DNA of 64,000 bases from Escherichia fergusonii ATCC 35469. GTDB taxonomy: Bacteria; Pseudomonadota; Gammaproteobacteria; Enterobacterales; Enterobacteriaceae. Positions 45,713 through 54,661 of the stretch are shown piece by piece. Each line of letters starts with the position of its first letter. Within the stretch, counting starts at the first letter, position 1. The stretch lies in contig NC_011740.1 of the NCBI RefSeq assembly GCF_000026225.1, positions 3,968,001 through 4,032,000 of the forward strand. The letters run 5' to 3'. The notes beneath the pieces were generated by a model. That model was not told the origin of the DNA and did not search any database. It worked only from the letters and a program-made list of their open reading frames with translations. The position numbers and the translations under genes were made by a program.

Positions 45713-46855
45713 TTAGCCAAACCAGTCTTGTATTTGTGCTTCAAAACGCTGAGTAACATGTTCCCAGCTATATTTTGAGAAAACAAAATTTCTGGCATTG
45801 TTAGCAATTTGAGCTCTGTCAACATCAGCCAAAACTCGCTTAATATCCGCGAGAATACTTTCAGATGTCATAGGCTCTGCAAGGTGATAGCCTGTAATTC
45901 CTTCCAGAACAAACTCACTGATACCACCTTTTTGACTGGCAAGTACAGGTTTACCTGCCGCCATCGCTTCAACAGCTACCATACAAAAAGCTTCTTCTAC
46001 CTGAGAAGGCACAACAACTAAATCTGCTAAACGGTAATAGTTATGCATCTGCTCTGGTGGCTGTCCACCCGCCATAATGCATTGCGCTCCAATAGCTTTC
46101 GCTGCATCCAGAACTTTTTTCTGATATTCAGCTTTTTCGCCTTTTTTACTGGCAAATGGATCTCCGACAATCACCAGTTTGAGGTTATCTTGTATCTTAT
46201 TCAGCTGATTAAAAGCCTCCATAAGTATCAGGCAACCTTTATCTGGTGATATCCTTCCTGCAAATAATAACACGGTATCATTCGCATCAATGTTCAGTTT
46301 CTGTCTCAAATCTTCAGTATTATTTTGTTCATACGATTCAGAACAAAAACCATTAGGCACAATAGCAATATTTGCATCAGGCATTTTTTCCGAATAGAAA
46401 TCGAACAGAAACTGGCTAGGAACAATTATCTTTGCATTTTTGTCTAACTGACCAGGCTCGAAAGCATTATGAAGATGCATAACTAGCTGCGCTTGAGGAC
46501 TTCTGCTACGAATCTGTTTATATAGCTTCATGCTATTGTGGATAACAATAACAGAGTCTTTCGGATCAGTGTTTTTAGGTTGGGTATTTAAAATACGCTG
46601 AGAATATGGCACAGGATCAAGCCGAGTCCACTTTTGGAAAAGTCGTTTATAGACTCGACTAAAACCAATGTAGTGAATATCACAATGATCATTTACTTTT
46701 GTGTAGGTTGGGTAACCTTCGTTTCGAATGCAGGCGATAGTTACTGGAATAGAAAGTCTTTTTGCGACCTGATAAATCCATGTTTCAACCGCTGCAGCTC
46801 CTTTTGGCGGTATAGAAAATATTGGTGTGACGGTAAATATTATTTTTTTAATCAT
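45713..46855 (-). CDS. waaK: WaaK (RfaK), LPS outer-core N-acetylglucosaminyltransferase
   Basis: A 380-residue GT4-type glycosyltransferase that, in Salmonella and E. coli R2, adds the terminal GlcNAc branch to the outer core. The start IKKIIFTVTPIFSIPPKGAA and the donor site region VPSQVEEAFCMVAVEAMAAGKPVLAS closely follow Salmonella RfaK, not K-12 WaaU. The E-x7-E motif (EEAFCMVAVE) is intact. It is last in the waaQ operon. The GlcNAc residue made by WaaK is needed for O-antigen attachment in this core type. Confidence 0.9.
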   Translation of the reverse strand: MIKKIIFTVTPIFSIPPKGAAAVETWIYQVAKRLSIPVTIACIRNEGYPTYTKVNDHCDIHYIGFSRVYKRLFQKWTRLDPVPYSQRILNTQPKNTDPKDSVIVIHNSMKLYKQIRSRSPQAQLVMHLHNAFEPGQLDKNAKIIVPSQFLFDFYSEKMPDANIAIVPNGFCSESYEQNNTEDLRQKLNIDANDTVLLFAGRISPDKGCLILMEAFNQLNKIQDNLKLVIVGDPFASKKGEKAEYQKKVLDAAKAIGAQCIMAGGQPPEQMHNYYRLADLVVVPSQVEEAFCMVAVEAMAAGKPVLASQKGGISEFVLEGITGYHLAEPMTSESILADIKRVLADVDRAQIANNARNFVFSKYSWEHVTQRFEAQIQDWFG

Positions 46856-46907
46856 TATTAGCCAACTCCAATATAATTTATAACACGTAATAAATACATA
46901 TAAAATA

Positions 46908-47717
46908 TTAGCTTATTTTTTCATAAACACACAGCTCTTCAATTTCGGATATTTTCATATAGGGAATAATATCATATTGAATTGCAGTATCATCAGATAA
47001 GTTATAAATATTGATATCTTCTATATTTTCACGCATAAAACGGAAGAATGGTAAAATCTTGAATAAATCCCGACTCAACTCAGAGGGCATAGGATTCTTA
47101 TCTTCATCATAGAAACGCGAACAGCTACCCGTTAAATCAAGGCCTGAACAGATAATACGAGCATACTTCAGCGAATAGGCTATTTGGATTGCAGCAAAAG
47201 CAACGGTATGGCATGAACAATAACCAAGGTTAATATCCTTGCAAAAGCCAACAAGACGACCTTTTTTAGAAAAAGGTACAGAGATCAGGAGCTCTTTATG
47301 AATTCGGCTCAAAATATTAAACTTAATCTTCTTTATCAATCCACCTTTTTCTCTGCGGTAAAATGAACGTAGTACCAGACAGTTTTGAAGGATGTACCGT
47401 TTATCTTCTTCAGAAGCATGTTCATAAACGTCAACATTTACGATGGTATAACGACTTCTCTGGCTAAATTTATAAAAATCATCACGTCGTTGATGTAAAA
47501 AGCGAACATCAGTAAGTACATAAATATAGGGAATAATATTATGACTTAATAGATATTGCGCAGAACCATTGACAGCAATAACATCCCTTGTCTGCAGCAC
47601 TGACAATGGTGTTTTTTGCGATGTGGGGCCGGAAAGAAAAATAATAACATCATCAGACGTTTTACTTTCTATCAGGTTTTCAACATCTTTTTTGTCAATG
47701 TATCTAATATTCTTCAT
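46908..47717 (-). CDS. waaZ: WaaZ (RfaZ), LPS core Kdo-modification protein
   Basis: A 269-residue cytoplasmic protein that closely matches remembered E. coli WaaZ (MKNIRYIDKKDVENLIE, then RFLHQRRDDFYKFSQRSRY and ICSGLDLTGSCSRFYDE). WaaZ is linked to addition of a third Kdo in the truncated core. The C-terminus is about 14 residues shorter and different from the K-12 form (ends EELCVYEKIS). It has no membrane segment. Base composition is AT-rich, and it lies between waaY and waaK. Confidence 0.9.
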   Translation of the reverse strand: MKNIRYIDKKDVENLIESKTSDDVIIFLSGPTSQKTPLSVLQTRDVIAVNGSAQYLLSHNIIPYIYVLTDVRFLHQRRDDFYKFSQRSRYTIVNVDVYEHASEEDKRYILQNCLVLRSFYRREKGGLIKKIKFNILSRIHKELLISVPFSKKGRLVGFCKDINLGYCSCHTVAFAAIQIAYSLKYARIICSGLDLTGSCSRFYDEDKNPMPSELSRDLFKILPFFRFMRENIEDINIYNLSDDTAIQYDIIPYMKISEIEELCVYEKIS

Positions 47718-47788
47718 GATAAACCTGTGAAATAAGAACTCCGCATAGAAATGTCCTGACGAAGACGTTTAAATGTAAGACTTTTACT

Positions 47789-48487
47789 TTATCGTGCTGG
47801 CTTTCCTTTCAAACGCCGCATAAGATTACGTATTTTTTTACGATAAACTAAAAGATAATAACCGAGATCTTTAATCTCATTCTTAATACCATAATGTCGT
47901 TCTAAATCAATACGATCTTTCGCTTTACGTTGTGCAGATGCACGTTTTCCTGAGAGATCAATAATGCGTACTTCACCATTTTCAATAATAAAATTACCAC
48001 GGTGAGGATCACCAGATACCATACCGTGTTCGTGCAATGAACGGATTGATTGTTGAATTTTATTTTTTAACGTTTCATCAATATCGGGGATATCACACAA
48101 CTCTACGCCATCGATATATTCGATAATCATGATATAAGTATGGACAAAACGTAATGTTTTCCGTTCTGCTAACAAATAGAAATCATTGAGAGAATGTAGC
48201 CCCTCGTTACGCACTTTTTGAGTTTGCTCAAAAAGGCGTTCATAATAATCTCCCTTTAAAAGAGATTTAAAGAAACGTTCGTTGCGTTTAACTTTAGGAG
48301 AAAAAATTTTAAGTATCAATTTTCCGTAATCGGTATCAATAAGCATGACTTTTGTATCATCTATAGAACGAAAAACTTTGATGATATTAATATCATAAGA
48401 AAGAAAGTCATTTAATACATTGAGATACTTTGAATTATTTTCATCGGTAAAAACAACTAAATCTTTGATTTTATTCTTCTGAATCAT
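47789..48487 (-). CDS. waaY: WaaY (RfaY), LPS heptose II kinase
   Basis: A 232-residue kinase-fold protein that phosphorylates heptose II of the inner core, after WaaP and WaaQ have acted. The kinase-like catalytic segment HEHGMVSGDPHRGNFIIENG, with the likely catalytic Asp in SGDPHRGN near 160, and the later metal-binding VRIIDLSGKRA are present. The C-terminus is very basic. It follows waaR (WaaJ) by about 17 bases on the minus strand. Confidence 0.92.
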   Translation of the reverse strand: MIQKNKIKDLVVFTDENNSKYLNVLNDFLSYDINIIKVFRSIDDTKVMLIDTDYGKLILKIFSPKVKRNERFFKSLLKGDYYERLFEQTQKVRNEGLHSLNDFYLLAERKTLRFVHTYIMIIEYIDGVELCDIPDIDETLKNKIQQSIRSLHEHGMVSGDPHRGNFIIENGEVRIIDLSGKRASAQRKAKDRIDLERHYGIKNEIKDLGYYLLVYRKKIRNLMRRLKGKPAR

Positions 48488-48504
48488 ATTAAACCAGTTA
48501 AATG

Positions 48505-49521
48505 TTATTTACGGTAATATTTTCGGTAAAGATAACACACTCCTGCAATGAGTCCTGAGATATAATGATATTGCACTAACAGATGTTTATATCTTTTTTT
48601 GAATTCAATAATTGATTTTGCATCTCGTGGTGAGTCATCTTTCCAGGGGGATCTTTCTAAAGCTATTTTATAGTATTTTACCGATGGATAAATTGCCCAT
48701 TTGTGCCACGGCTTGGTGGCCCCAGTATAGTGAATAAGAAGAGTATTCTCTTTTATCAACTCTTTATACTTTTGATGCGTTTTATCTTTTAACTCACTTT
48801 TTATTGTATAAATAGTATTAAATTCACGTGGCAGGAATATTGTCATCCCTTTTAGTAGGACATTCATAACGTCCTGGTCAGGATACTTATAAATGCTATC
48901 TTTACTCATAAGAATGGACAGTGCTTTTTCGGTTAGTTTTGCTTCTGTCCATTTTTTTAGGTCTAAGTAAACGACACCAGAATTAAAATACTGCCCCCGA
49001 AGTTCAGGATCAGATAATCTGACTACCGCCTTTTCCTGCATTGGGTCTACATCCCTGACGACTGCAGCCACAGCTCCATTAAACTCTAAATGCAATAGTT
49101 GACTAATATCTCCCTTACAAACTACATCGGCATCAAGATAAAGCAAACGATTAAGTGTTATTCCCAATAATTGAAAAGCAAATAAACGGAAGTACATTGC
49201 TCTTGACCAGACTTGTGTACAAGGCAAGCACTGAAGATTATCAGTATTTATTCTATAAAGTGTGATTCTTAATTGGTATTGCTCAGCAAGTTTCTCGACT
49301 TTTTGAAAGAAATCATCGCTATAAACATCAGCAATAATATAAAAATCAAGATTAACATGTCGATTATTGATGACAATTGAAGTAATGGATACACCTACAG
49401 CATCAAGATAATTTGCATCGACACCATAGGCAACATTTAAACTTTCAGCAGTATTTTCATCAATAAGCCTAAAATCCCAAGCTTTAACTTTATCTATCTC
49501 TATGGCAGGAAATGAGTCCAC
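48505..49521 (-). CDS. waaR: WaaR/WaaJ (RfaJ), LPS outer-core alpha-1,2-glucosyltransferase
   Basis: A 338-residue GT8-family enzyme adding the third hexose of the outer core. The DxD motif is in NRLLYLDADVVCKGD near 128. The catalytic/donor region with YPDQDVMNVLL and the C-terminal HYTGATKPWHKWA (the HxxGxxKPW family motif) are intact. Sequence follows Salmonella RfaJ closely from the first residue (MDSFPAIEIDKVKAWDFRL). It pairs with the next GT8 gene waaO. Confidence 0.92.
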   Translation of the reverse strand: MDSFPAIEIDKVKAWDFRLIDENTAESLNVAYGVDANYLDAVGVSITSIVINNRHVNLDFYIIADVYSDDFFQKVEKLAEQYQLRITLYRINTDNLQCLPCTQVWSRAMYFRLFAFQLLGITLNRLLYLDADVVCKGDISQLLHLEFNGAVAAVVRDVDPMQEKAVVRLSDPELRGQYFNSGVVYLDLKKWTEAKLTEKALSILMSKDSIYKYPDQDVMNVLLKGMTIFLPREFNTIYTIKSELKDKTHQKYKELIKENTLLIHYTGATKPWHKWAIYPSVKYYKIALERSPWKDDSPRDAKSIIEFKKRYKHLLVQYHYISGLIAGVCYLYRKYYRK

Positions 49522-49560
49522 AAGGCTACCCTTATATCATTACTTTATAGTTTCCCAGTT

Positions 49561-50580
49561 TTAATGCTTTATCTTTTCAATAAAATAAAAAAGATAGTTG
49601 CTAAATCCTTTTAGATATCTATGCTTTTTAAGCATATGTTTTGCGCTATATCTTAATTGATTGCTATTATTCGGTTTCAGTAATGCCGTATTCTTCCATG
49701 GCGAAGCATTTTTTGCCTCCATAAAGGCTTGTGATACAGGATAATCCCAGGCCCAATCATGCCAGGGCTTGGTTGGCCCGATATAATGGATAAAAATAGT
49801 GTCGTTGGTTACTGGGTTTATAAAGCTTTCTTTTAGTTGATAATTTAAGCTAAACTGGGTGTTATATTTAATATCAGCAAAAATAAGTTTATCTGCCAGC
49901 AACATATTTAATACATCCTGATCAGGATGTGTTATTTTTTTGATTATTTCTGACTCATTTAGCATTGCAATGGCTCGTGCAGAAACCTGCTGAGCCGCCC
50001 ATTGGGCAGTATTAATCAATAAAAAACCGGAGTTAAAGTAACCTTTAGCAATTCCTGCAACACCTAACGAATGGGCGCGTTTTTCCCACCAGTCAGCTTG
50101 CCCTTCTGTAACAACCATTGCAACTTTATCGTCAGGAAATGAGAATTTAATTAGTGGCTCAATAGTCCCCTGACAAATAATATCTGCATCCAGATAAAGA
50201 ACTTTGGGTGCTTTATTAAAAAAGTAATCTGCGATAACAAAACGAAAATAAATAGCGTGAGTCCAGTTCTTGGTGCAGGGTAATGAACGGAGTCGATCGC
50301 CATTAATTAAATATATCTTAATTCTTGTTTTATATTGCCTTACAAGAGCATCGAAATATTTGCGATCGTCATCACCGAAATAATCAGTAAAAATATGAAA
50401 GCATAATCGATTTCCTTCATTATACTTTAATATTGAAGCAATCGAAATTCCGCATCCAAAAAGAAAATTTTTGTCAGTCCCATAAGCGATATCCAGACAA
50501 AAATTTTCTGCTTCTATTTTATGATTATAATCAATAACCGAATTGAGAAATTCAGTTTCCTGGAAAAAAACCTGCTGCAT
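49561..50580 (-). CDS. waaO: WaaO/WaaI (RfaI), LPS outer-core GT8 hexosyltransferase
   Basis: A 339-residue GT8-family glycosyltransferase that adds the second hexose of the outer core. Its DxD motif is in VLYLDADIICQGT near 130. The segments KGYFNSGFLLIN and HYIGPTKPWHDWAWDYP are the family signatures. Sequence is intermediate between E. coli WaaO (glucose donor) and Salmonella WaaI (galactose donor), so the sugar is not certain from the sequence. Its start codon overlaps the end of the waaB remnant by one base. Confidence 0.85.
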   Translation of the reverse strand: MQQVFFQETEFLNSVIDYNHKIEAENFCLDIAYGTDKNFLFGCGISIASILKYNEGNRLCFHIFTDYFGDDDRKYFDALVRQYKTRIKIYLINGDRLRSLPCTKNWTHAIYFRFVIADYFFNKAPKVLYLDADIICQGTIEPLIKFSFPDDKVAMVVTEGQADWWEKRAHSLGVAGIAKGYFNSGFLLINTAQWAAQQVSARAIAMLNESEIIKKITHPDQDVLNMLLADKLIFADIKYNTQFSLNYQLKESFINPVTNDTIFIHYIGPTKPWHDWAWDYPVSQAFMEAKNASPWKNTALLKPNNSNQLRYSAKHMLKKHRYLKGFSNYLFYFIEKIKH

Positions 50581-51332
50581 TATTTCCTCCGGGAAATAAC
50601 AGAAATAATTATCTTTTGCAATCTGTCGTAATATTTCGGCTGATAAAATTTATCAATCGACGCCGGAATTTTCTCATGTGAGATGTGAATTTCACCGGCT
50701 ATGTATTTATTGAGAAGAGCGACAAAACCGGTCATATCACCCGGATGATATAAATGACCATTAACATCAGGCTGTATGATATCAGCAGGCCCGGAGACAC
50801 AATCTGCACTGATACAAGGGATCCCCCACGACAAAGCTTCAAGTAGAGTCATTGGGAAACCTTCAAAAGATGACGTGAGTAATAATGCACTCACTTTTTT
50901 AATATCTTGCTGAACTAATTTCCAGGGATGTTGTTGCCAACCATACCAGACAATTCGATCATCAATATTTAATTCTCTGCCATAAGCCTGGCATTTTTCG
51001 AAATCGGAGCCATCTCCCAATACATGAAGTTTCCAGTCACCTTGCACTTGTGATAAACCATCAAGCAAATCTTTTACGCGCTTTTGGCCTTCAAATTTCA
51101 TGCGCCCAACATAAATGAATGTTGCCGTTTCGCCTTCCTCCGGCGCAGGAATGACTGTGTCTTTAGCTTCGACTGGATTGAAAATAACATTTATCGTTGA
51201 TTCTGGTACACCCCGATTAATCATTTGCTGTTTAATGCCAGAGCTGATTGCTAAATGATAGTCGGCACAGGTGATATATTCAGCATGTTTTTTGTGATCT
51301 AAAGAAAAATGCGGCCATGACAATACTGGCAC

Positions 51333-52389
51333 GGCTTTGTTGAATAAATCGAACTTTTGCTGAGTTGAAGGATCAGATCACGCATCTTCCCGACAACGCA
51401 GACCGTTCCGTGGCAAAGCAAAAGTTCAAAATAACCAACTGGCCCACCTACAATAAAGCCCTCATCAACCGTGGCTCCATAACTTTCTGGCTGGATGATG
51501 AAGCTATTCAGGCCTGGTATGAGTCAGCAACACCTTCTTCACGAGGCAGACCTCAGCGCTATTCTGACCTTGCCATCACGACTGTGCTGGTCATTAAACG
51601 CGTATTCAGGCTGACCCTGCGCGCTGCGCAGGGCTTTATTGATTCCATTTTTTCTCTGATGAACGTTCCGCTACGCTGCCCGGATTACAGCTGTGTCAGC
51701 AGGCGGGCAAAGTCGGTTAATATCAGTTTCAAAACGCCCACCCGGGGTGAAATCGCACACCTGGTAATTGATTCCACCGGGCTGAAGGTCTTCGGTGAAG
51801 GCGAGTGGAAAGTCAAAAAGCATGGTCAGGAACGCCGCCGTATCTGGCGTAAGCTGCATCTGGCAGTTGACAGCAACACACATGAAATCATCTGTGCAGA
51901 CCTGTCGCTGAACAATGTGACGGACTCAGAAGCCTTCCCGGGTCTTATCCGGCAGACTCACAGAAAAATCAGGGCAGCATCGGCAGACGGCGCTTACGAC
52001 ACCCGGCTCTGTCACGATGAACTGCGGCGTAAGAAAATCAGCGCGCTTATCCCACCCCGAAAAGGCGCGGGTTACTGGCCCGGTGAATATGCAGACCGTA
52101 ACCGTGCAGTGGCTAATCAGCGAATGACCGGGAGTAATGCGCGGTGGAAATGGACAACAGATTACAACCGTCGCTCGATAGCGGAAACGGCGATGTACCG
52201 GGTAAAACAGCTGTTCGGGGGTTCACTGACGCTGCGTGACTACGATGGTCAGGTTGCGGAGGCTATGGCCCTGGTACGAGCGCTGAACAAAATGACGAAA
52301 GCAGGTATGCCTGAAAGCGTGCGTATTGCCTGAAAACACAACCCGCTACGGGGGAGACTTACCCGAAATCTGATTTATTCAACAAAGCC
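51333..52389 (+). mobile_element. IS5-family, IS903-group insertion sequence (1057 bp) in waaB
   Basis: The element is bounded by 18-bp inverted repeats (left end GGCTTTGTTGAATAAATC at 51333-51350, right end GATTTATTCAACAAAGCC at 52372-52389). Its length of 1057 bp is the size of IS903. Perfect 9-base target duplications TACTGGCAC flank it (51324-51332 and 52390-52398). Intact ends, intact transposase and perfect duplications indicate a recent insertion. The transposase differs from remembered IS903 at many positions, so it is a relative rather than IS903 itself. Confidence 0.96.
51410..52333 (+). CDS. IS903-group DDE transposase
   Basis: Transposase of 307 residues from GTG 51410 (V/MAKQKFKITNWPTYNKAL), the same length and start as the IS903 protein; a TTG at 51365 would extend it by 15. 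The DDE catalytic residues are visible: VIDSTGLKVFGEG (first Asp), SADGAYDTRLCHD (second Asp) and RSIAETAMYRVKQLFGG (Glu). It is complete and probably active. It reads opposite to the waaQ operon. Confidence 0.95.
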   Translation: MAKQKFKITNWPTYNKALINRGSITFWLDDEAIQAWYESATPSSRGRPQRYSDLAITTVLVIKRVFRLTLRAAQGFIDSIFSLMNVPLRCPDYSCVSRRAKSVNISFKTPTRGEIAHLVIDSTGLKVFGEGEWKVKKHGQERRRIWRKLHLAVDSNTHEIICADLSLNNVTDSEAFPGLIRQTHRKIRAASADGAYDTRLCHDELRRKKISALIPPRKGAGYWPGEYADRNRAVANQRMTGSNARWKWTTDYNRRSIAETAMYRVKQLFGGSLTLRDYDGQVAEAMALVRALNKMTKAGMPESVRIA

Positions 52390-52759
52390 TACTGGCACAT
52401 CAATTCCTGATTTTTTACGTGCTTTGGCCGCATACAAACACGAGATCACGTCAATACAAATAACAACATCTGGCCGATAATCCTGAAGCCATTTGCTTAA
52501 AGCTTGAATATGTTTCGCGCGACGCAAAAAACCTAAGCGAATATTGGAAAATGAACACGAGTACTTAATACCTTCCAGCCATCCCTTATCCATTTTGTCA
52601 TTACGACAAAAGAAAAACATTTCACTTTGGATATGTTGTTGCCTGAAGGTAGTAATAACATCACGAATGACTGTTTCCATGCCGCCAAATCCAGAAACAG
52701 CTTCGCCTATAAATGCTATTTTTAAATCAGTTATTTTACTCATTGAGTATCGATTCTCT

Positions 52760-52890
52760 ATATTAACTCGCCATACTTCAAGTTGCATATGCTACTTCTA
52801 CGTTTGCTCACCCCAGCTACTACGGAAGTCAGACTCCCGGGGTTTCACTCGCTCGAGCCTTCCTACAACCTGTATTATTTAGAGTATATA
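52760..52890. repeat. diverged ERIC element upstream of waaB
   Basis: About 130 bases with the ERIC plan: outer ends TATATTAACTCG / TTTAGAGTATATA, then CCATACTTCAAGTTGCA, the core GTTTGCTCACCCCAG, CTCCCGGGGTTTCACTC and the closing CTTCCTACAACCTG. The core differs from the consensus at several bases. It lies in the waaS-position/waaB gap and is transcribed in the waaQ operon. Confidence 0.8.
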
Positions 52891-52906
52891 AATTTTTAAA
52901 TGTACA

Positions 52907-53851
52907 TTATTTTAATTCAACGAGTTTAAAATCAAAGCCTAAATAATTATTGAAACTATCTTTTAGCAAGGAACTTTTTATATTATAATTTTCAACAGCA
53001 GTAATATTGCTTAAATTAAATTGTACCGTAGTGTTAAAGCCATATAACTTTAAAAAATATCCTTTCTCTAAATAATTAATAAGGATATCTTCTGCAATAA
53101 GTACTGAATCAATAGTTAATATGTTCTTAAATGTATGTACCGACTCTCTCGGATGAGGGATATAAATATCGATTTTATTAACATCTATAAACTCCTGTAT
53201 CTTCTGCAAAAAAGCTTGTTTATCTACTCCTTTTTTAATAGCATCAGAGTAAACAGTACCTAATAGAACTTTCTTGGTCTCACCGTTTGGCAAGAAATTG
53301 TTATTTGTTTTATATAAAGCAATGTATTCGGTATTATCAATGATATTTGATTTATTAGGGAATAAAGAATAATGCTTTTTAATTAATTTAAGAATATCTT
53401 CTTTATGATATTTTCTACCCATTATTCTGCGTAACAACTTCGACGTAATCTTTATAGGCTTATTATCATACATAACACTTTTTTTATTTATATTATTTGT
53501 TCCATCATCAAATGTTTTAATATCACGAAATTTTAGATGCGATAAGATATGATGTATTAAGGGGACGTGAAAGTTCGCAAAAAAAACAATGCTATAATTA
53601 TCATTATACATTTCGATTATTTTCTTTGCATATCTAGTTCTATTTATAGTTTTCAATGTTGATGTTTTAGGTGCTGGCGCTCGAATGCTGATTTTGCGGA
53701 AATACGTTCTGAGTTTGTTTAAATAAAATAAGTTTTTCTTATTACAATCATCACCAATAAAAAGAAGGTCAACATTTTGTAGCTGTTCTTTTTCTATAAT
53801 TGCTTTTGCAATAAGTAATTGCAAATTAGTCATGCATATAAATAGGTACAT
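52907..53851 (-). CDS. putative LPS core glycosyltransferase at the waaS position (GT52-like)
   Basis: A 314-residue AT-rich gene in the slot used by waaS in K-12, between waaP and waaB. The N-terminus MYLFICMTNLQLLIAKAII and later YIPHPRESV resemble GT52-type transferases (the group of bacterial LOS sialyltransferases and some glucosyltransferases), where an H-P pair helps bind the nucleotide sugar. The assignment is from pattern only. It may be a diverged WaaS (rhamnosyltransferase) or another side-chain enzyme. No membrane segment. The low GC content suggests that this gene came from outside. Confidence 0.6.
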   Translation of the reverse strand: MYLFICMTNLQLLIAKAIIEKEQLQNVDLLFIGDDCNKKNLFYLNKLRTYFRKISIRAPAPKTSTLKTINRTRYAKKIIEMYNDNYSIVFFANFHVPLIHHILSHLKFRDIKTFDDGTNNINKKSVMYDNKPIKITSKLLRRIMGRKYHKEDILKLIKKHYSLFPNKSNIIDNTEYIALYKTNNNFLPNGETKKVLLGTVYSDAIKKGVDKQAFLQKIQEFIDVNKIDIYIPHPRESVHTFKNILTIDSVLIAEDILINYLEKGYFLKLYGFNTTVQFNLSNITAVENYNIKSSLLKDSFNNYLGFDFKLVELK

Positions 53852-53863
53852 TTTATTTATTCG

Positions 53864-54661
53864 TCAAAGGTTCTTTCTTAACGTCCTTTCTTTGATTTTT
53901 CTTGCTTTTTCTTCAGTCGCAGACATTAAGTTAGATTCATTCTGAAAAATTTGACGTAAAGGCATCCCAAAATAAACCTTCATAAATCGCCAGATATCTC
54001 TCTGCGTCAGACCAATATTCATTGATGAGAAATATAAACCAATCAAATCTTTATCCCGCCAACGACGTGGTACTTTTGCACGTATCTGTGCCCGGTGCAG
54101 ATCGATAACCGAAATTTTTAATTCATCTTCCCGGCCAGTAAATGGCAAATGGAGTAAAAAGTGGCAGATATAACAATCACGGTGATTAATCCCTGCTGCA
54201 TGCATTTTGCGCACCATGGTTGCCACACGCGCGATCAGCATACGCTTAATATGTACATCAGGCGGGTTGACCGCCCAATCTGCACAATAATCTTCAAGGC
54301 TAATTGTGGGAGTGAGATCTTCCGTAATAATAAATGATGTGCGAGTTAATGGATTTAACCCTTTTTCACCAAATCCTATTCCGTGCATCGTATCAACACC
54401 GACATCATGCAGTCGATGAATAGCGTGCCACTCTCTGTCTGCGCCTAAAACGGGCATCCGCAATGAGAGCAGGTTTTTTATAATTTCTTTTAAAGTCGTC
54501 CCTTTGTGCCACTTGAGGAAATAGCTTTTCCCGGCCAGTTCAAAGCGTAATGTGCGACGCGTCTCGAGTTCACGAAAGACCTCGCCATTCAGTTTTTTAA
54601 CTTCTGCAAAGGCATCTTTACCACGCCAGAGTGTGGCAAGTGGCTCTTTTAATTCAACCAT
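53864..54661 (-). CDS. waaP: WaaP (RfaP), LPS heptose I kinase
   Basis: A 265-residue kinase-fold enzyme that phosphorylates heptose I, needed for outer-membrane stability and for WaaY and WaaQ to act. The catalytic loop GINHRDCYICHFLLHLP with the catalytic Asp near 162, the Gly-rich/Lys region FELAGKSYFLKWHKGTT near 45 and the metal-binding ISVIDLHRAQIR are visible. It overlaps the end of waaG by eight bases. It is cytoplasmic. Confidence 0.96.
   Translation of the reverse strand: MVELKEPLATLWRGKDAFAEVKKLNGEVFRELETRRTLRFELAGKSYFLKWHKGTTLKEIIKNLLSLRMPVLGADREWHAIHRLHDVGVDTMHGIGFGEKGLNPLTRTSFIITEDLTPTISLEDYCADWAVNPPDVHIKRMLIARVATMVRKMHAAGINHRDCYICHFLLHLPFTGREDELKISVIDLHRAQIRAKVPRRWRDKDLIGLYFSSMNIGLTQRDIWRFMKVYFGMPLRQIFQNESNLMSATEEKARKIKERTLRKNL

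Larger units (their letters stand above)
50580..52743 (-). pseudogene. waaB: waaB (RfaB), LPS galactosyltransferase, interrupted by an IS903-type element
   Basis: The gene is split. The 5' part runs from ATG 52743 (MSKITDLKIAFIGEAVSGFG) to the element at 52389. The 3' part is 50580-51332, with KFEGQKRVKDLL and the GT4 donor site TSSFEGFPMTLLEALSWGIP. Removing the element and one copy of the 9-base target duplication restores one frame of 365 codons with the join GIDVPVLSWPHF. WaaB adds the alpha-1,6-galactose branch on the first outer-core glucose, so that branch should be absent. The 753-base 3' fragment is unlikely to work alone, since it lacks the acceptor domain. Confidence 0.93.

Noticed and set aside
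50580..51332. An independent 250-residue glycosyltransferase gene
   Set aside because: It is the 3' fragment of waaB; the frame joins exactly to the 5' part when the IS and one target copy are removed.
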